Part shown: one piece after another, positions 1 to 6,966 of the stretch | Layout: each line of letters begins with the position of its first letter | How positions within the stretch are numbered: the first letter of the stretch is position 1 | NCBI RefSeq assembly: GCF_039954625.1 | Contig: NZ_CP157199.1 | Span: forward strand, 1,054,001-1,118,000 | Source: Pontimicrobium sp. SW4 | GTDB taxonomy: Bacteria; Bacteroidota; Bacteroidia; Flavobacteriales; Flavobacteriaceae | Reading direction: 5' to 3' | DNA: 64,000 nt | Notes under the pieces: generated by a model | What the model was told of the DNA's origin: nothing | Databases searched by the model: none | The model's input: only the letters and a program-made list of their open reading frames with translations | Program-made: the position numbers and the translations under genes

Positions 1-1
1 A

Positions 2-274
2 GGCGAAAAAGTATGCGAAGTCCTTGAAGATAATAATGAGTTACGTGTTTTAAAATGCACGTTTCCACCAGGCGTAGGTCATGACAAGCATTACCATGAG
101 CCACATTTTGGGTATGCATTGGTAGGAGGGACGTTTAAAATTGAAGAAGCTACTGGAACTAGAGAGGTTAGCTTTCCAACTGGGTTTTCTTGGAGTAAGG
201 AGGTTGTTTCACAGCACCAAGTGCAGAACGTAGGCGATAGTACTGCAGTGTTTTTAATTATTGAGTATAAATAA
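2..274 (+). CDS. Cupin-domain protein, 3' part only
   Basis: The reading frame is open from the window edge to TAA at 272-274, giving about 90 residues with no start inside the window. The peptide has the spacing of a small cupin: a histidine-rich strand (HDKHYHEPHFGYALVGG), a central glycine turn, and a second histidine in SQHQVQNVGDS near the end. These would be the two metal-binding cupin boxes. Substrate and function cannot be named from this. It ends just before the first cassette-like element and converges with the peroxiredoxin-like gene beyond it. Confidence 0.7.
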   Translation, partial: GEKVCEVLEDNNELRVLKCTFPPGVGHDKHYHEPHFGYALVGGTFKIEEATGTREVSFPTGFSWSKEVVSQHQVQNVGDSTAVFLIIEYK

Positions 275-282
275 TTGTGGTT

Positions 283-421
283 TTTGTTTAACGGTATTGT
301 GTAAGAATAGTTACGGTGTTAAAGACCTAATTTAGTAAAAAGAAACGAACCAGAGGAAAATCCGTAGGATTTTCCGAGTAGGCTAGAACTAAGCAACTAT
401 TTTTACACGGTGTTGGGCACA
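283..421. repeat. Long conserved end of element 1, attC-like imperfect palindrome
   Basis: Bases 299-312 pair with 395-408 over 14 positions (one G.T pair), so the whole end can fold back on itself. The apical part holds a perfect 9-bp hairpin (GGAAAATCC, GTA loop, GGATTTTCC; 355-375). The words ACCTAATTTA (325-334), AGTAGGCT (377-384) and ACGGTGTT (407-414) recur in the second element at offsets within two bases. Three stem pairs differ between the copies by compensated substitutions. Length, about 130 bp between cores, is in the range of long integron attC sites. Confidence 0.75.
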
Positions 422-425
422 GTAT

Positions 426-3071
426 TTATGCTTTTTTTATGTTTATAGCACAAGATCCTGTTTTATTTTCTCCCATTTCAAATGAGACTAATTGTCCGTT
501 TTTTAAGTCTTTCCATTCTTTCCAATCAGCTATGTCAATAAAATCATAGCGATAAGCAAAGATTCTGTCATTTCCCGATTCTATAAAAACAAAGTTATTT
601 TGCTCTTTGGTTTTTATTACGTTTCCTAGTTTTTTCTGCTGATTTGCCTCATAGTCAATGAGTGTATTCAAAGAATCATCTTTAAACTTTTCCTCAAATT
701 TTAAAATGATTTTTTTCTTCAAATCTACGGTAAGGTCAATATATGAGTTGGTTTTTTTTACTAAATCCTTTATATATTCTCTGTTTTCATCAATTGAAAC
801 AACAGGAATCATTCTCACAAAATGAAGTAATCCAATACTGAAATTTTTCGTCATCTTGTAGTCTACAATTGAATCATCAATACATTCTAAAAATAGTTCA
901 AAGCCTTTCTTAAAATGACTAACTCCAACTATAATATCCGTTTGAATTAATAATTCACTCTTTCCCCTTTCAATGTAGTAAGATATAAGTTCGGTATTTG
1001 CAATTCTTAAATTTTTGGAATCTAATTCCACATTAGTTTTTAAGTTAACTATAACCTTAATGGCATTACTAAAATCTTGAGCCGTATTTAAACAGCGTGC
1101 AATTAAAAAAGCAGTAAATGGATGATTTGGTTTTTGGTCATATACTTTTCTTGCATATTTTAAAGCTCCATCTGTATCTTCAAGCTTAAACATTAAAAAT
1201 TGCGCATAATAATATAAAAGACGTATATTTTCTGGTGCAATTTCAAGACCTAATTGGTAATCTTCATCTGCACTTAACAAATCACCTTGAGTAGCTTTAA
1301 TGAATGCCCCAACTCTATAGACTTCAAAGAAATTTGGGTCGATATTTTTTGCTTCTTTTACTTTTAAAAGTGCATTTTCGTAGTCACCATTTTTGGAATA
1401 AAATAACGCTTCTTGCAAGAATTTAGCACTAACCATTTGGTTTTGATTATCATATACTAATGCGTTAAGAGCGAATTCATTATATTTTTGAACTTTATTA
1501 ATTTGTCTTATTCCAACATTTAATTCTTTTGATTTTTTGATATTTGCTTTAATATAAGATTCTTCAATTGGATATTTCTTTGAAAGAAAGTCTTTGGCAA
1601 AATCAGAGATATAATAAATAACTTCTTCGTAGTTATTCCCATCCTCAATTTGTCTAGAAATCAATGTGGTTTTAAACAGTTCAATTAAGTATTTTCTAAC
1701 CTCTAATGGCTTATAATCAGATAAATATATGATTTCCGCAATGGTTACCTTTTTTCTTGATGCTCTGATAGTTTTTAGAATAGAGATTGCTCCTTCAGAT
1801 AATTTTTCGTAAACGTTAGTAAGACAAAAATCTAGCAAGTCTTCTTTATTGTTTATTACTTCGTGTGGTGCGATTCCAGTTTCTACAGTACTCACAAACC
1901 ATTTAATGGCTAAAGGATTGAAATAGAGTTTTTCTGAAATATCAACTAAAGTCTTTTGAGGTAGCTTTAATAAAGTTTCACTATTTCTAATTCTTGCAAT
2001 TTCTCTAATTAATTTTGCCGATTCTGTTTCTGATAATCCTTTTAGCTTTCTCGGATATTCTAATTCGCCCAATCCAATTCTAGAAGTGATTAAAATATTG
2101 CACTTTGTTTGTGCTTCTCTTATGAAGTTTCGGACTTCATCACTTTGAATTGTCTCTAAATTATCTATAATAAGCAATGTTTTAAAGAAATCGAGATACT
2201 CAAGAACTTCTGTAAGTTTGTTATCTGTTCCAATTGAATCGCTGATTTCAGCTATCAGCCCAGAATAGTCTGTAATTGCAGAGAATATGTCTTGTATTCC
2301 CTTTGATGTTAGCATTGTTGTTTTAGCTGATGTCCAAATTATTAATTCAAAAGGACATTTTTCATTCATATCTACAATGTCATATGCAACTTTTAAGGCT
2401 AACGCAGTTTTCCCTATTCCTCCATCACCTAAAACTGAAACAACTTTATTAGATAGTACTAATTTTGTTAAAGCATCAATATCTTGGGCTCGACCAATAA
2501 AACCAGTTTCGTCAAAGTCTGGAACAGGTAAGTTATGGCTAACTTTTGATATTTCTTCTTTCTGATGATAGGCTGGAAATTTTAAAGTAAGAACATACGA
2601 AGGGTCTTTGTCTATTTTATGCCTTGTGTCTATTGTTATTGTCCATTCAATTGGGTCAGAAGATTTTAATGTTGATATAAAGTCATAAGTGAATGAAAAA
2701 TCACCTCCAAGTAAAGGGCGAGTATGCATAACTCTATTCCTTATGGGTGTAAGGTCACTTAAAGTTTTAAAGATGCTTTTTAAATAAACTGCACTTTCTT
2801 TTTTAAGAAATTCTTTATTCTGATTTAAAATCGTGAAAGAGTCGTGAAAATCAAGAAACTCAACAACTTCGTCAATATTTTCGAGGTAATTCGCTCCTGG
2901 ATTATCTATCTCAAATCTTTCGATAATTTTTCTTTCCAGTTCAGGGTTTTTAAAAAATGCTAAATTTTCAAAATATGGTGTAATACTTTTTTTAATAGTA
3001 TTCTTTAAATCTATTTCTATACCGTAGATTAATGCGGCTAATGTTAATCTTGTTTCTGTAATTTTAGACAT
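426..3071 (-). CDS. HEPN-like / STAND NTPase / TPR / cold-shock-domain protein
   Basis: An 881-residue multidomain protein. Residues 1-180 are largely helical and contain RNRVMH (111-116), which fits the R-x4-6-H motif of HEPN ribonuclease domains. An NB-ARC/STAND NTPase follows: FIGR (191-194), Walker A GDGGIGKT (215-222), Walker B LLIIDNLE (299-306) and ITSR (328-331). Residues about 555-690 look like tetratricopeptide repeats. Residues 814-881 resemble a cold-shock nucleic-acid-binding domain (FVFIESGND, then GQLVSFEM). Effector plus STAND switch plus repeat sensor is the usual layout of bacterial anti-phage STAND proteins, so a defence role is plausible but inferred. It is the sole cargo of element 1, on the minus strand, with ATG at 3069-3071 twenty bases inside the inner repeat. 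Alternative: a transcription-type STAND regulator. Confidence 0.75.
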   Translation of the reverse strand: MSKITETRLTLAALIYGIEIDLKNTIKKSITPYFENLAFFKNPELERKIIERFEIDNPGANYLENIDEVVEFLDFHDSFTILNQNKEFLKKESAVYLKSIFKTLSDLTPIRNRVMHTRPLLGGDFSFTYDFISTLKSSDPIEWTITIDTRHKIDKDPSYVLTLKFPAYHQKEEISKVSHNLPVPDFDETGFIGRAQDIDALTKLVLSNKVVSVLGDGGIGKTALALKVAYDIVDMNEKCPFELIIWTSAKTTMLTSKGIQDIFSAITDYSGLIAEISDSIGTDNKLTEVLEYLDFFKTLLIIDNLETIQSDEVRNFIREAQTKCNILITSRIGLGELEYPRKLKGLSETESAKLIREIARIRNSETLLKLPQKTLVDISEKLYFNPLAIKWFVSTVETGIAPHEVINNKEDLLDFCLTNVYEKLSEGAISILKTIRASRKKVTIAEIIYLSDYKPLEVRKYLIELFKTTLISRQIEDGNNYEEVIYYISDFAKDFLSKKYPIEESYIKANIKKSKELNVGIRQINKVQKYNEFALNALVYDNQNQMVSAKFLQEALFYSKNGDYENALLKVKEAKNIDPNFFEVYRVGAFIKATQGDLLSADEDYQLGLEIAPENIRLLYYYAQFLMFKLEDTDGALKYARKVYDQKPNHPFTAFLIARCLNTAQDFSNAIKVIVNLKTNVELDSKNLRIANTELISYYIERGKSELLIQTDIIVGVSHFKKGFELFLECIDDSIVDYKMTKNFSIGLLHFVRMIPVVSIDENREYIKDLVKKTNSYIDLTVDLKKKIILKFEEKFKDDSLNTLIDYEANQQKKLGNVIKTKEQNNFVFIESGNDRIFAYRYDFIDIADWKEWKDLKNGQLVSFEMGENKTGSCAINIKKA

Positions 3072-3090
3072 TCTTTATGTTTTTCGATAT

Positions 3091-3149
3091 TGTGCCCAAC
3101 TTTAGTGATATGACGTCGTTTTAATGACTTATATTAGTCGTTAAACAAA
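3091..3149. repeat. Short conserved end of element 1
   Basis: It consists of the inner repeat TGTGCCCAAC, a conserved 38-base stretch and the outer repeat CGTTAAACAAA. The conserved part can fold: TGATATGA (3106-3113) pairs with TTATATTA (3129-3136) using two G.T pairs. It aligns with 14264-14305 nearly base for base; the copies differ by one or two T residues in T runs and a few substitutions. GCCCAAC (3094-3100) and GTTAAAC (3140-3146) would be the two cores if this is a short attC-like site of about 53 bp. Confidence 0.7.
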
Positions 3150-3216
3150 TCTAGGTGTTTTTTCTTACAAAATCAATACGTATTTATACGTATGTATATG
3201 AAAGTGAAGTTTTTAG

Positions 3217-3819
3217 TTACTGTACATTTTTAAGAACAGCTAATAATAGTTCATGGGAGATTCGCTGTTTATAGTTAGGCGAGATATATTCAAATAAAAT
3301 TTCACCGCTCTTGTTTAAAACTAAAACAGTTGGTACAGGTAACACATCAGTAGTTTTTCCAGTGGTTTTTTTAGCAATATAATTGGTTGTACCCTCAGAA
3401 GGTGTAAACCCAATACCTAAATTTTTAATAAAACTACCGTCGGCATCCGAATACAATTTATAGCTCGTTTTATTTTTTTCAACCGATGGTTTAAGGTTTC
3501 TATAGTCATCTGGACTTACAGCTATAATTTGGTATCCTAGCTCTAAAATAGCCGCTTCACTTTCTGCCAAACCAGCTAATTGCATATTACAGTAAGGACA
3601 CCAACCACCACGATAAAACACTAAAACCGTATTCTTTTTAGCAATTTCTTCATTTAAATTTACAGATTCTCCATTTTCGTCAAGTAGTATGGCTTCTGGC
3701 AGCTTTTCTCCAATAAGTAGTGGCGAAATATCTTCAGGATTTTGAGGTGTTTGAGCATCAATTGTTAAGATGCTAGTTAAAAAGAAGAATGCTAGTAGTT
3801 TAATAGTTTTAGTTTTCAT
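3217..3819 (-). CDS. Exported peroxiredoxin-like (AhpC/TSA family) protein
   Basis: A 200-residue thioredoxin-fold protein with an N-terminal signal peptide (hydrophobic residues 7-20, likely cut after DAQ near residue 23). The redox motif is FYRGGWCPYCN, with cysteines at about 74 and 77; this CxxC form is typical of the peroxiredoxin-like family rather than classical AhpC. It probably reduces peroxides or disulfides in the periplasm. The electron donor is unknown. It faces the cupin gene across element 1 and is followed on the same strand by nothing else, so element 1 lies where its terminator would be expected. Upstream, 37 bases away, is an SRPBCC gene on the same strand, suggesting co-transcription. 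Confidence 0.8.
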   Translation of the reverse strand: MKTKTIKLLAFFFLTSILTIDAQTPQNPEDISPLLIGEKLPEAILLDENGESVNLNEEIAKKNTVLVFYRGGWCPYCNMQLAGLAESEAAILELGYQIIAVSPDDYRNLKPSVEKNKTSYKLYSDADGSFIKNLGIGFTPSEGTTNYIAKKTTGKTTDVLPVPTVLVLNKSGEILFEYISPNYKQRISHELLLAVLKNVQ

Positions 3820-3856
3820 GATATATTTTAATGATTAATGTATTGTTTAGACGTCA

Positions 3857-4300
3857 TTAATTTTGTTTCTCTACAAAATCTTTAAAATTCTGTAACCATT
3901 TTTGCACTTGTTTTTTAAACATACCTGGAAAAAGTGTTTTTAGAATTGTGATAACAAAACCTCTAAAGGCAGTATATTCAATCTCCCAATCACATTGTGT
4001 GGTATTTGCATCAATCATGGTAAATGTACATAGCATCGTATTATCTGTATGCTTATGATGATATTGAGCAGCAAAAGAGTCTGGTAGGTTATTATTAGTA
4101 ATAGTTTCGGTAAGCTCCATTTGACCTTTTCCCATTTTATAATACATTTTTGAGATAGCCCCATTTTGCCCTTCGTTACCAGAAACAAATTCTTTTCTAA
4201 TAAAACCTTCTTGATATTCTTTTAAGTATTTTGGATTAGAAAAGTACTCAACAACCAAATCTCTTGGTTTATTTACTGCTATAGAACATGTAAACTTCAT
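3857..4300 (-). CDS. SRPBCC (START-like) family protein
   Basis: A 147-residue protein with the SRPBCC pattern: an opening beta strand (MKFTCSIAVNKPRDLVVEYFSNPKYLKEY), central antiparallel strands, and a long C-terminal helix ending in WLQNFKDFVEKQN. Members bind hydrophobic ligands; the ligand here is unknown. No signal peptide is evident, so it is probably cytoplasmic. ATG lies at 4298-4300. The gene precedes the peroxiredoxin-like gene in the same direction and is divergent from the membrane protein/XRE pair to its right, with a 128-bp shared promoter region. Confidence 0.75.
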   Translation of the reverse strand: MKFTCSIAVNKPRDLVVEYFSNPKYLKEYQEGFIRKEFVSGNEGQNGAISKMYYKMGKGQMELTETITNNNLPDSFAAQYHHKHTDNTMLCTFTMIDANTTQCDWEIEYTAFRGFVITILKTLFPGMFKKQVQKWLQNFKDFVEKQN

Positions 4301-4349
4301 TGTTTTATCTTTTGAATTCTTTACAAGATAAACTTTTTTGAAATAATAA

Positions 4350-4380
4350 TTGTGAATTTATAAAATGTAAAGTATATTTG
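4350..4380 (+). promoter_or_regulatory. Bacteroidota promoter for the membrane protein/XRE pair
   Basis: TTG at 4350-4352 and TATATTTG at 4373-4380 are separated by 20 bases, matching the Bacteroidota sigma-factor consensus TTG-N19/20-TAnnTTTG. A second TATATTTG occurs at 4415-4422 but is too close to the ATG (4429) to serve as its main promoter. Between them, TGTAAA (4366-4371) and TTTACA form an interrupted inverted repeat that could be an operator for the co-encoded XRE regulator; that part is inference. Confidence 0.6.
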
Positions 4381-4428
4381 TCATATAGAAAAGTAAATTT
4401 TACATATTATAAAATATATTTGTCAATT

Positions 4429-4878
4429 ATGAATACAGAAAAGATTATTAATTGCGAACGTAATCGTTTAGAAAAAATAACAAATTTTAGATTGCCACAA
4501 TATTTTTACAAAGTTGGAATCGTATTAGGAGCAATAACACTTATAATGATGTTTGTTAGAGCTTTTACTATGGATGGTAATACAGAGTGGTTAAAGCACC
4601 TATTGCAAAAAACACTTTTAGTTGCATTGTTATTGATGTCTATAGCTAGAGATAAAGAAGAAGATGAGCTTACTGTAAAACTCAGAATGCAATCCTACGC
4701 TTGGGCGTTTATTACAGGCGTTGTGTATGCGTTAGTTATGCCTTATGTAGAATTTGGAGTGTCTAATGTTGTAAATAATGGAGGAGAGGTTTATAAAGAT
4801 TTAGGTGATTTTCAGATTTTAATGTTTATGCTCATGATTCAATTAATGTCCTACCACATTTTAAAACGTTATAGATAA
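4429..4878 (+). CDS. Four-helix membrane protein of a regulator pair
   Basis: A 149-residue protein with about four hydrophobic segments and a charged loop (ARDKEEDELTVKLRMQSYAW) between them. The frame is open further upstream from a TTG, but the ATG at 4429 is chosen because the upstream residues look non-coding and overlap the promoter. Its stop overlaps the start of the XRE gene by one base (TAATG at 4876-4880), a translationally coupled arrangement. Such membrane protein plus small HTH pairs recur in Firmicutes and Bacteroidota, where the membrane partner may modulate the regulator. Family and function are not recognised with confidence. Confidence 0.7.
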   Translation: MNTEKIINCERNRLEKITNFRLPQYFYKVGIVLGAITLIMMFVRAFTMDGNTEWLKHLLQKTLLVALLLMSIARDKEEDELTVKLRMQSYAWAFITGVVYALVMPYVEFGVSNVVNNGGEVYKDLGDFQILMFMLMIQLMSYHILKRYR

Positions 4879-5078
4879 TGCAAAACACAATAAAGGTAGA
4901 ACGTGCTATTTTAAACTTGACACAAGACGATTTAGCTAAACGTATTGGTGTGTCTAGACAAACTATTAATTCGATAGAAGCTAATAGATATGTGCCTTCA
5001 ACGGTATTAGCTCTTAAGCTTTCGCAGTTGTTTAATAAACCAGTTAACGATTTTTTTAAACTGAGTGATGATGATTAA
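4878..5078 (+). CDS. XRE-family helix-turn-helix regulator
   Basis: A 66-residue protein that is essentially a single HTH_3 domain: the recognition region is NLTQDDLAKRIGVSRQTINSIEANRYVPS, followed by KLSQLFNKPVNDFFKL. This is the compact YozG/Cro-like form with no sensor domain. Its ATG overlaps the stop of the preceding membrane-protein gene, so the two are one transcript. It probably binds near its own promoter (inverted repeat around 4366-4410), but the target is inferred only from position. Confidence 0.85.
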   Translation: MQNTIKVERAILNLTQDDLAKRIGVSRQTINSIEANRYVPSTVLALKLSQLFNKPVNDFFKLSDDD

Positions 5079-5111
5079 GGTTTGTGTGTTTTTAATTGTT
5101 TACTTGGTTAA

Positions 5112-5203
5112 TCTATTGCTTAAATGGTGTTCTTAATAAATGAACAAAAACCATTGTTAAAACCTATATTAGCTATGTTTTATGCACGTTGTTGGTAACA
5201 ATT
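5112..5203. repeat. Degenerate relative of the long conserved cassette end
   Basis: This 90-base stretch resembles the right two thirds of the long ends of elements 1 and 2. An A-rich run (TTAATAAATGAACAAAAACC, 5133-5152) corresponds to the A-rich run before their apical hairpin. An imperfect hairpin (AATGGT 5123-5128 with ACCATT 5150-5155) and a terminal ACGTTGTTGGTAAC follow at similar spacing. I found no matching inner repeat (TTACCAAC) or short end beyond the neighbouring methyltransferase gene. It may be a decayed or solitary end. Confidence 0.35.
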
Positions 5204-5209
5204 TTTTTA

Positions 5210-5950
5210 TTAATTTATTTTTCTTTTTGTAAAAGGTATCATCATTGGTGTTTTCTTTATATATGCTAAATATTTAGATCTAAAATTTTCCTTTAAATCT
5301 TTTTCTTCATACAGAGCTCCAATGAAGAAATACAAAGTTAAAAGAATAGCAAACACTAAATGTGTTGCAGACATCATTGGTGTAAACCATAGTCCCATAA
5401 TTCCACCCAAGTATAATGGATGCCTTGTATATTTATAAAATGAAACCACTCTAAATTCCAATTCAGTGTATGGTTTATTTAATAGTTCTAAATAGGTTTG
5501 TCGCAGACCAAATAAATCAAAATGATTGATTAGAAAAGTACTTACAAATAAAATTACCCAACCTAAAAAAAATAAAGCGTACATAGTATAAAATAGAATA
5601 CTTTCTTCTTCAATAGTCCATATGTTACCACCAATTGGTTCCCAATTCCATATAAGAACAAAGAGTAAAATACCAGCTTGCAGCACGTAGGTACTTCTTT
5701 CTATGGGTTTTGGCAGAACTTTAGTAATCCAATTTTTAAATGATTTTCTAGCCATTACACTGTGAGGTACAGCAAAGAGTAAAACAAGTGAAATATTTTT
5801 TAAAAGAGCATAATAAAATGGTACTTCAGGGTTTCTATCGATTGATATTTCTGGAATTAGATGACTTATCGATAAAATCCAAAATAATAAAGAAGCAAAA
5901 CCAATGCAATAACAGATAATAGAGTAGATGAACATGAATACCGTTTTCAT
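5210..5950 (-). CDS. Isoprenylcysteine/methanethiol methyltransferase-like membrane protein
   Basis: A 246-residue integral membrane protein with about six hydrophobic helices. The C-terminal half has the ICMT-type SAM-binding signature: YKYTRHPLYLGGIMGLW followed by ALYEEKDLKENF. The overall pattern, including the N-terminal HSVMARKSFK segment, is closest in my recollection to MddA, which methylates methanethiol to dimethyl sulfide; NnrU-like proteins are an alternative. The ATG at 5948-5950 is preferred over an in-frame TTG 36 bases upstream. An AraC regulator gene lies 108 bp upstream on the same strand. Its 3' end abuts a degenerate cassette-end repeat. Confidence 0.65.
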   Translation of the reverse strand: MKTVFMFIYSIICYCIGFASLLFWILSISHLIPEISIDRNPEVPFYYALLKNISLVLLFAVPHSVMARKSFKNWITKVLPKPIERSTYVLQAGILLFVLIWNWEPIGGNIWTIEEESILFYTMYALFFLGWVILFVSTFLINHFDLFGLRQTYLELLNKPYTELEFRVVSFYKYTRHPLYLGGIMGLWFTPMMSATHLVFAILLTLYFFIGALYEEKDLKENFRSKYLAYIKKTPMMIPFTKRKIN

Positions 5951-6058
5951 AATATTTAGTTGAATTAATAATGACACAAAATTCAATTAAATAAGTGACA
6001 AACAATTTGCTGAGATGTCCTAAAAATATTCTCTAAGGCTCAAGTAAAATATGAGTTA

Positions 6059-6928
6059 TTATGAACTAGTATTTAGTTTCCTAAACCGATTTGGAGGCAT
6101 TTTGTATTTTTCTTTAAAGGCTCGAATAAAATGGGATGTATTCTTAAATCCGCTATCATGACAAATTTCATTGATATTCAACTGGGTGCTAATTAGTAGC
6201 ATCTTACTGTAAGTGAGTCTTCTATTAATAAGCCACTTTGATGGTGAGGTTTCAAAACACTTTTTGAAATCTCTCTTAAAACTTGAAAGACTCCGTCCCG
6301 ATAGTTTGGCAAAAGCGTTGATTGGAAGCGCATATTGAAAGTTATTATTCATAACTTGCTCAATGTTAGCTTTCCTTTGATTTGAGATCTCAAGTAATAG
6401 ATTTTTAAATGCGCTATTGTTTTTGTTTAGGGTGATATTGTAAATCAATTCTTTGAATTTTAGCTCCACAAGTTCAGGTGGAATAGATTCATTCATTGTC
6501 AGATATTGTAAAATACTTTGTATTAAAATCTGGAACGAATTGTTGGTCTTAATTTTTAGTACGCCATCTTTTATAGCTTTGTCTTCGGAAGTCCTAGATG
6601 TTATATGATTTTGCAAAGTGAATTTTCTGATGAACTCATCATTCATAAAAAAGAGCATAACGCAATAGTCTTCTTCAAGATATTGCTTTGTTGCATACAC
6701 GCCTTTTTTAACAAATAGTGTATCACCAGCAGTAAGACAATAGGTTTGTTTAGGGGTTATCCAATCTTTACGTCCGCTAATAACGTAAGTGATCAAGTGA
6801 GATTTTGTCCACAGTTGAAACTCTTCAACATTGAGTGGGCATTTATATTCTACCAAAAGAAAGTCATTTCCAATATGTTTATTGAATTTGGGATGTTTTT
6901 TAAAAAAATCATATACGTCTACAGTCAT
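6059..6928 (-). CDS. AraC-family transcriptional regulator
   Basis: A 289-residue protein. Residues about 30-120 have a cupin-like sensing fold (YVISGRKDWITPKQTYCLTAGDTLFVKKG). The C-terminal 95 residues form the double HTH of AraC proteins: ALPINAFAKLSGRSLSSFKRDFKK, then NINEICHDSGFKNTSHFIRAFKEKYKMPPNRFRK. The ligand is unknown. It lies directly upstream of the methyltransferase gene on the same strand, and downstream of a sirtuin gene (38 bp), so it may regulate or be co-transcribed with either. Confidence 0.9.
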   Translation of the reverse strand: MTVDVYDFFKKHPKFNKHIGNDFLLVEYKCPLNVEEFQLWTKSHLITYVISGRKDWITPKQTYCLTAGDTLFVKKGVYATKQYLEEDYCVMLFFMNDEFIRKFTLQNHITSRTSEDKAIKDGVLKIKTNNSFQILIQSILQYLTMNESIPPELVELKFKELIYNITLNKNNSAFKNLLLEISNQRKANIEQVMNNNFQYALPINAFAKLSGRSLSSFKRDFKKCFETSPSKWLINRRLTYSKMLLISTQLNINEICHDSGFKNTSHFIRAFKEKYKMPPNRFRKLNTSS

Positions 6929-6966
6929 GTACTCGAAGTTCAGTTTTTTTTATGAGAAAGTCAAGG

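Larger units (their letters stand above)
283..3149. mobile_element. Cassette-like element 1 (HEPN/STAND gene cargo)
   Basis: The element is bounded by a perfect 11-bp inverted repeat (TTTGTTTAACG at 283-293 and CGTTAAACAAA at 3139-3149). Inside lie a long conserved end (294-411), an inner 10-bp inverted repeat (GTTGGGCACA at 412-421 and TGTGCCCAAC at 3091-3100), and a short conserved end (3101-3138). The only gene inside fills it and runs on the minus strand. The same pair of ends, with different inner and outer repeats, recurs at 13555-14316. The four boundary heptamers (GTTTAAC, GTTGGGC, GCCCAAC, GTTAAAC) all fit integron attC cores RYYYAAC/GTTRRRY. Read on the minus strand, the order is core, gene, long attC-like site. 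No recombinase is encoded. It sits between two convergent genes. The repeats are seen directly; mobility is inferred. Confidence 0.7.

Noticed and set aside
294..411. Group I or group II intron, or a retron-type RNA, as explanation for the structured ends
   Set aside because: No intron core (P/Q/R/S or domain V) and no reverse transcriptase or homing endonuclease is visible; the cargo proteins are unrelated to such elements.
4378..4428. Upstream extension of the membrane-protein gene to a TTG at 4378
   Set aside because: It would start inside the -7 promoter element and adds residues unlike the rest; ATG at 4429 fits better.
5950..6058. Short conserved end of a third cassette to the right of the methyltransferase gene
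   Set aside because: Only scattered similarity (AATGAC, AATAAGTGAC) and no complement to GTTGGTAAC; not enough to call an end.
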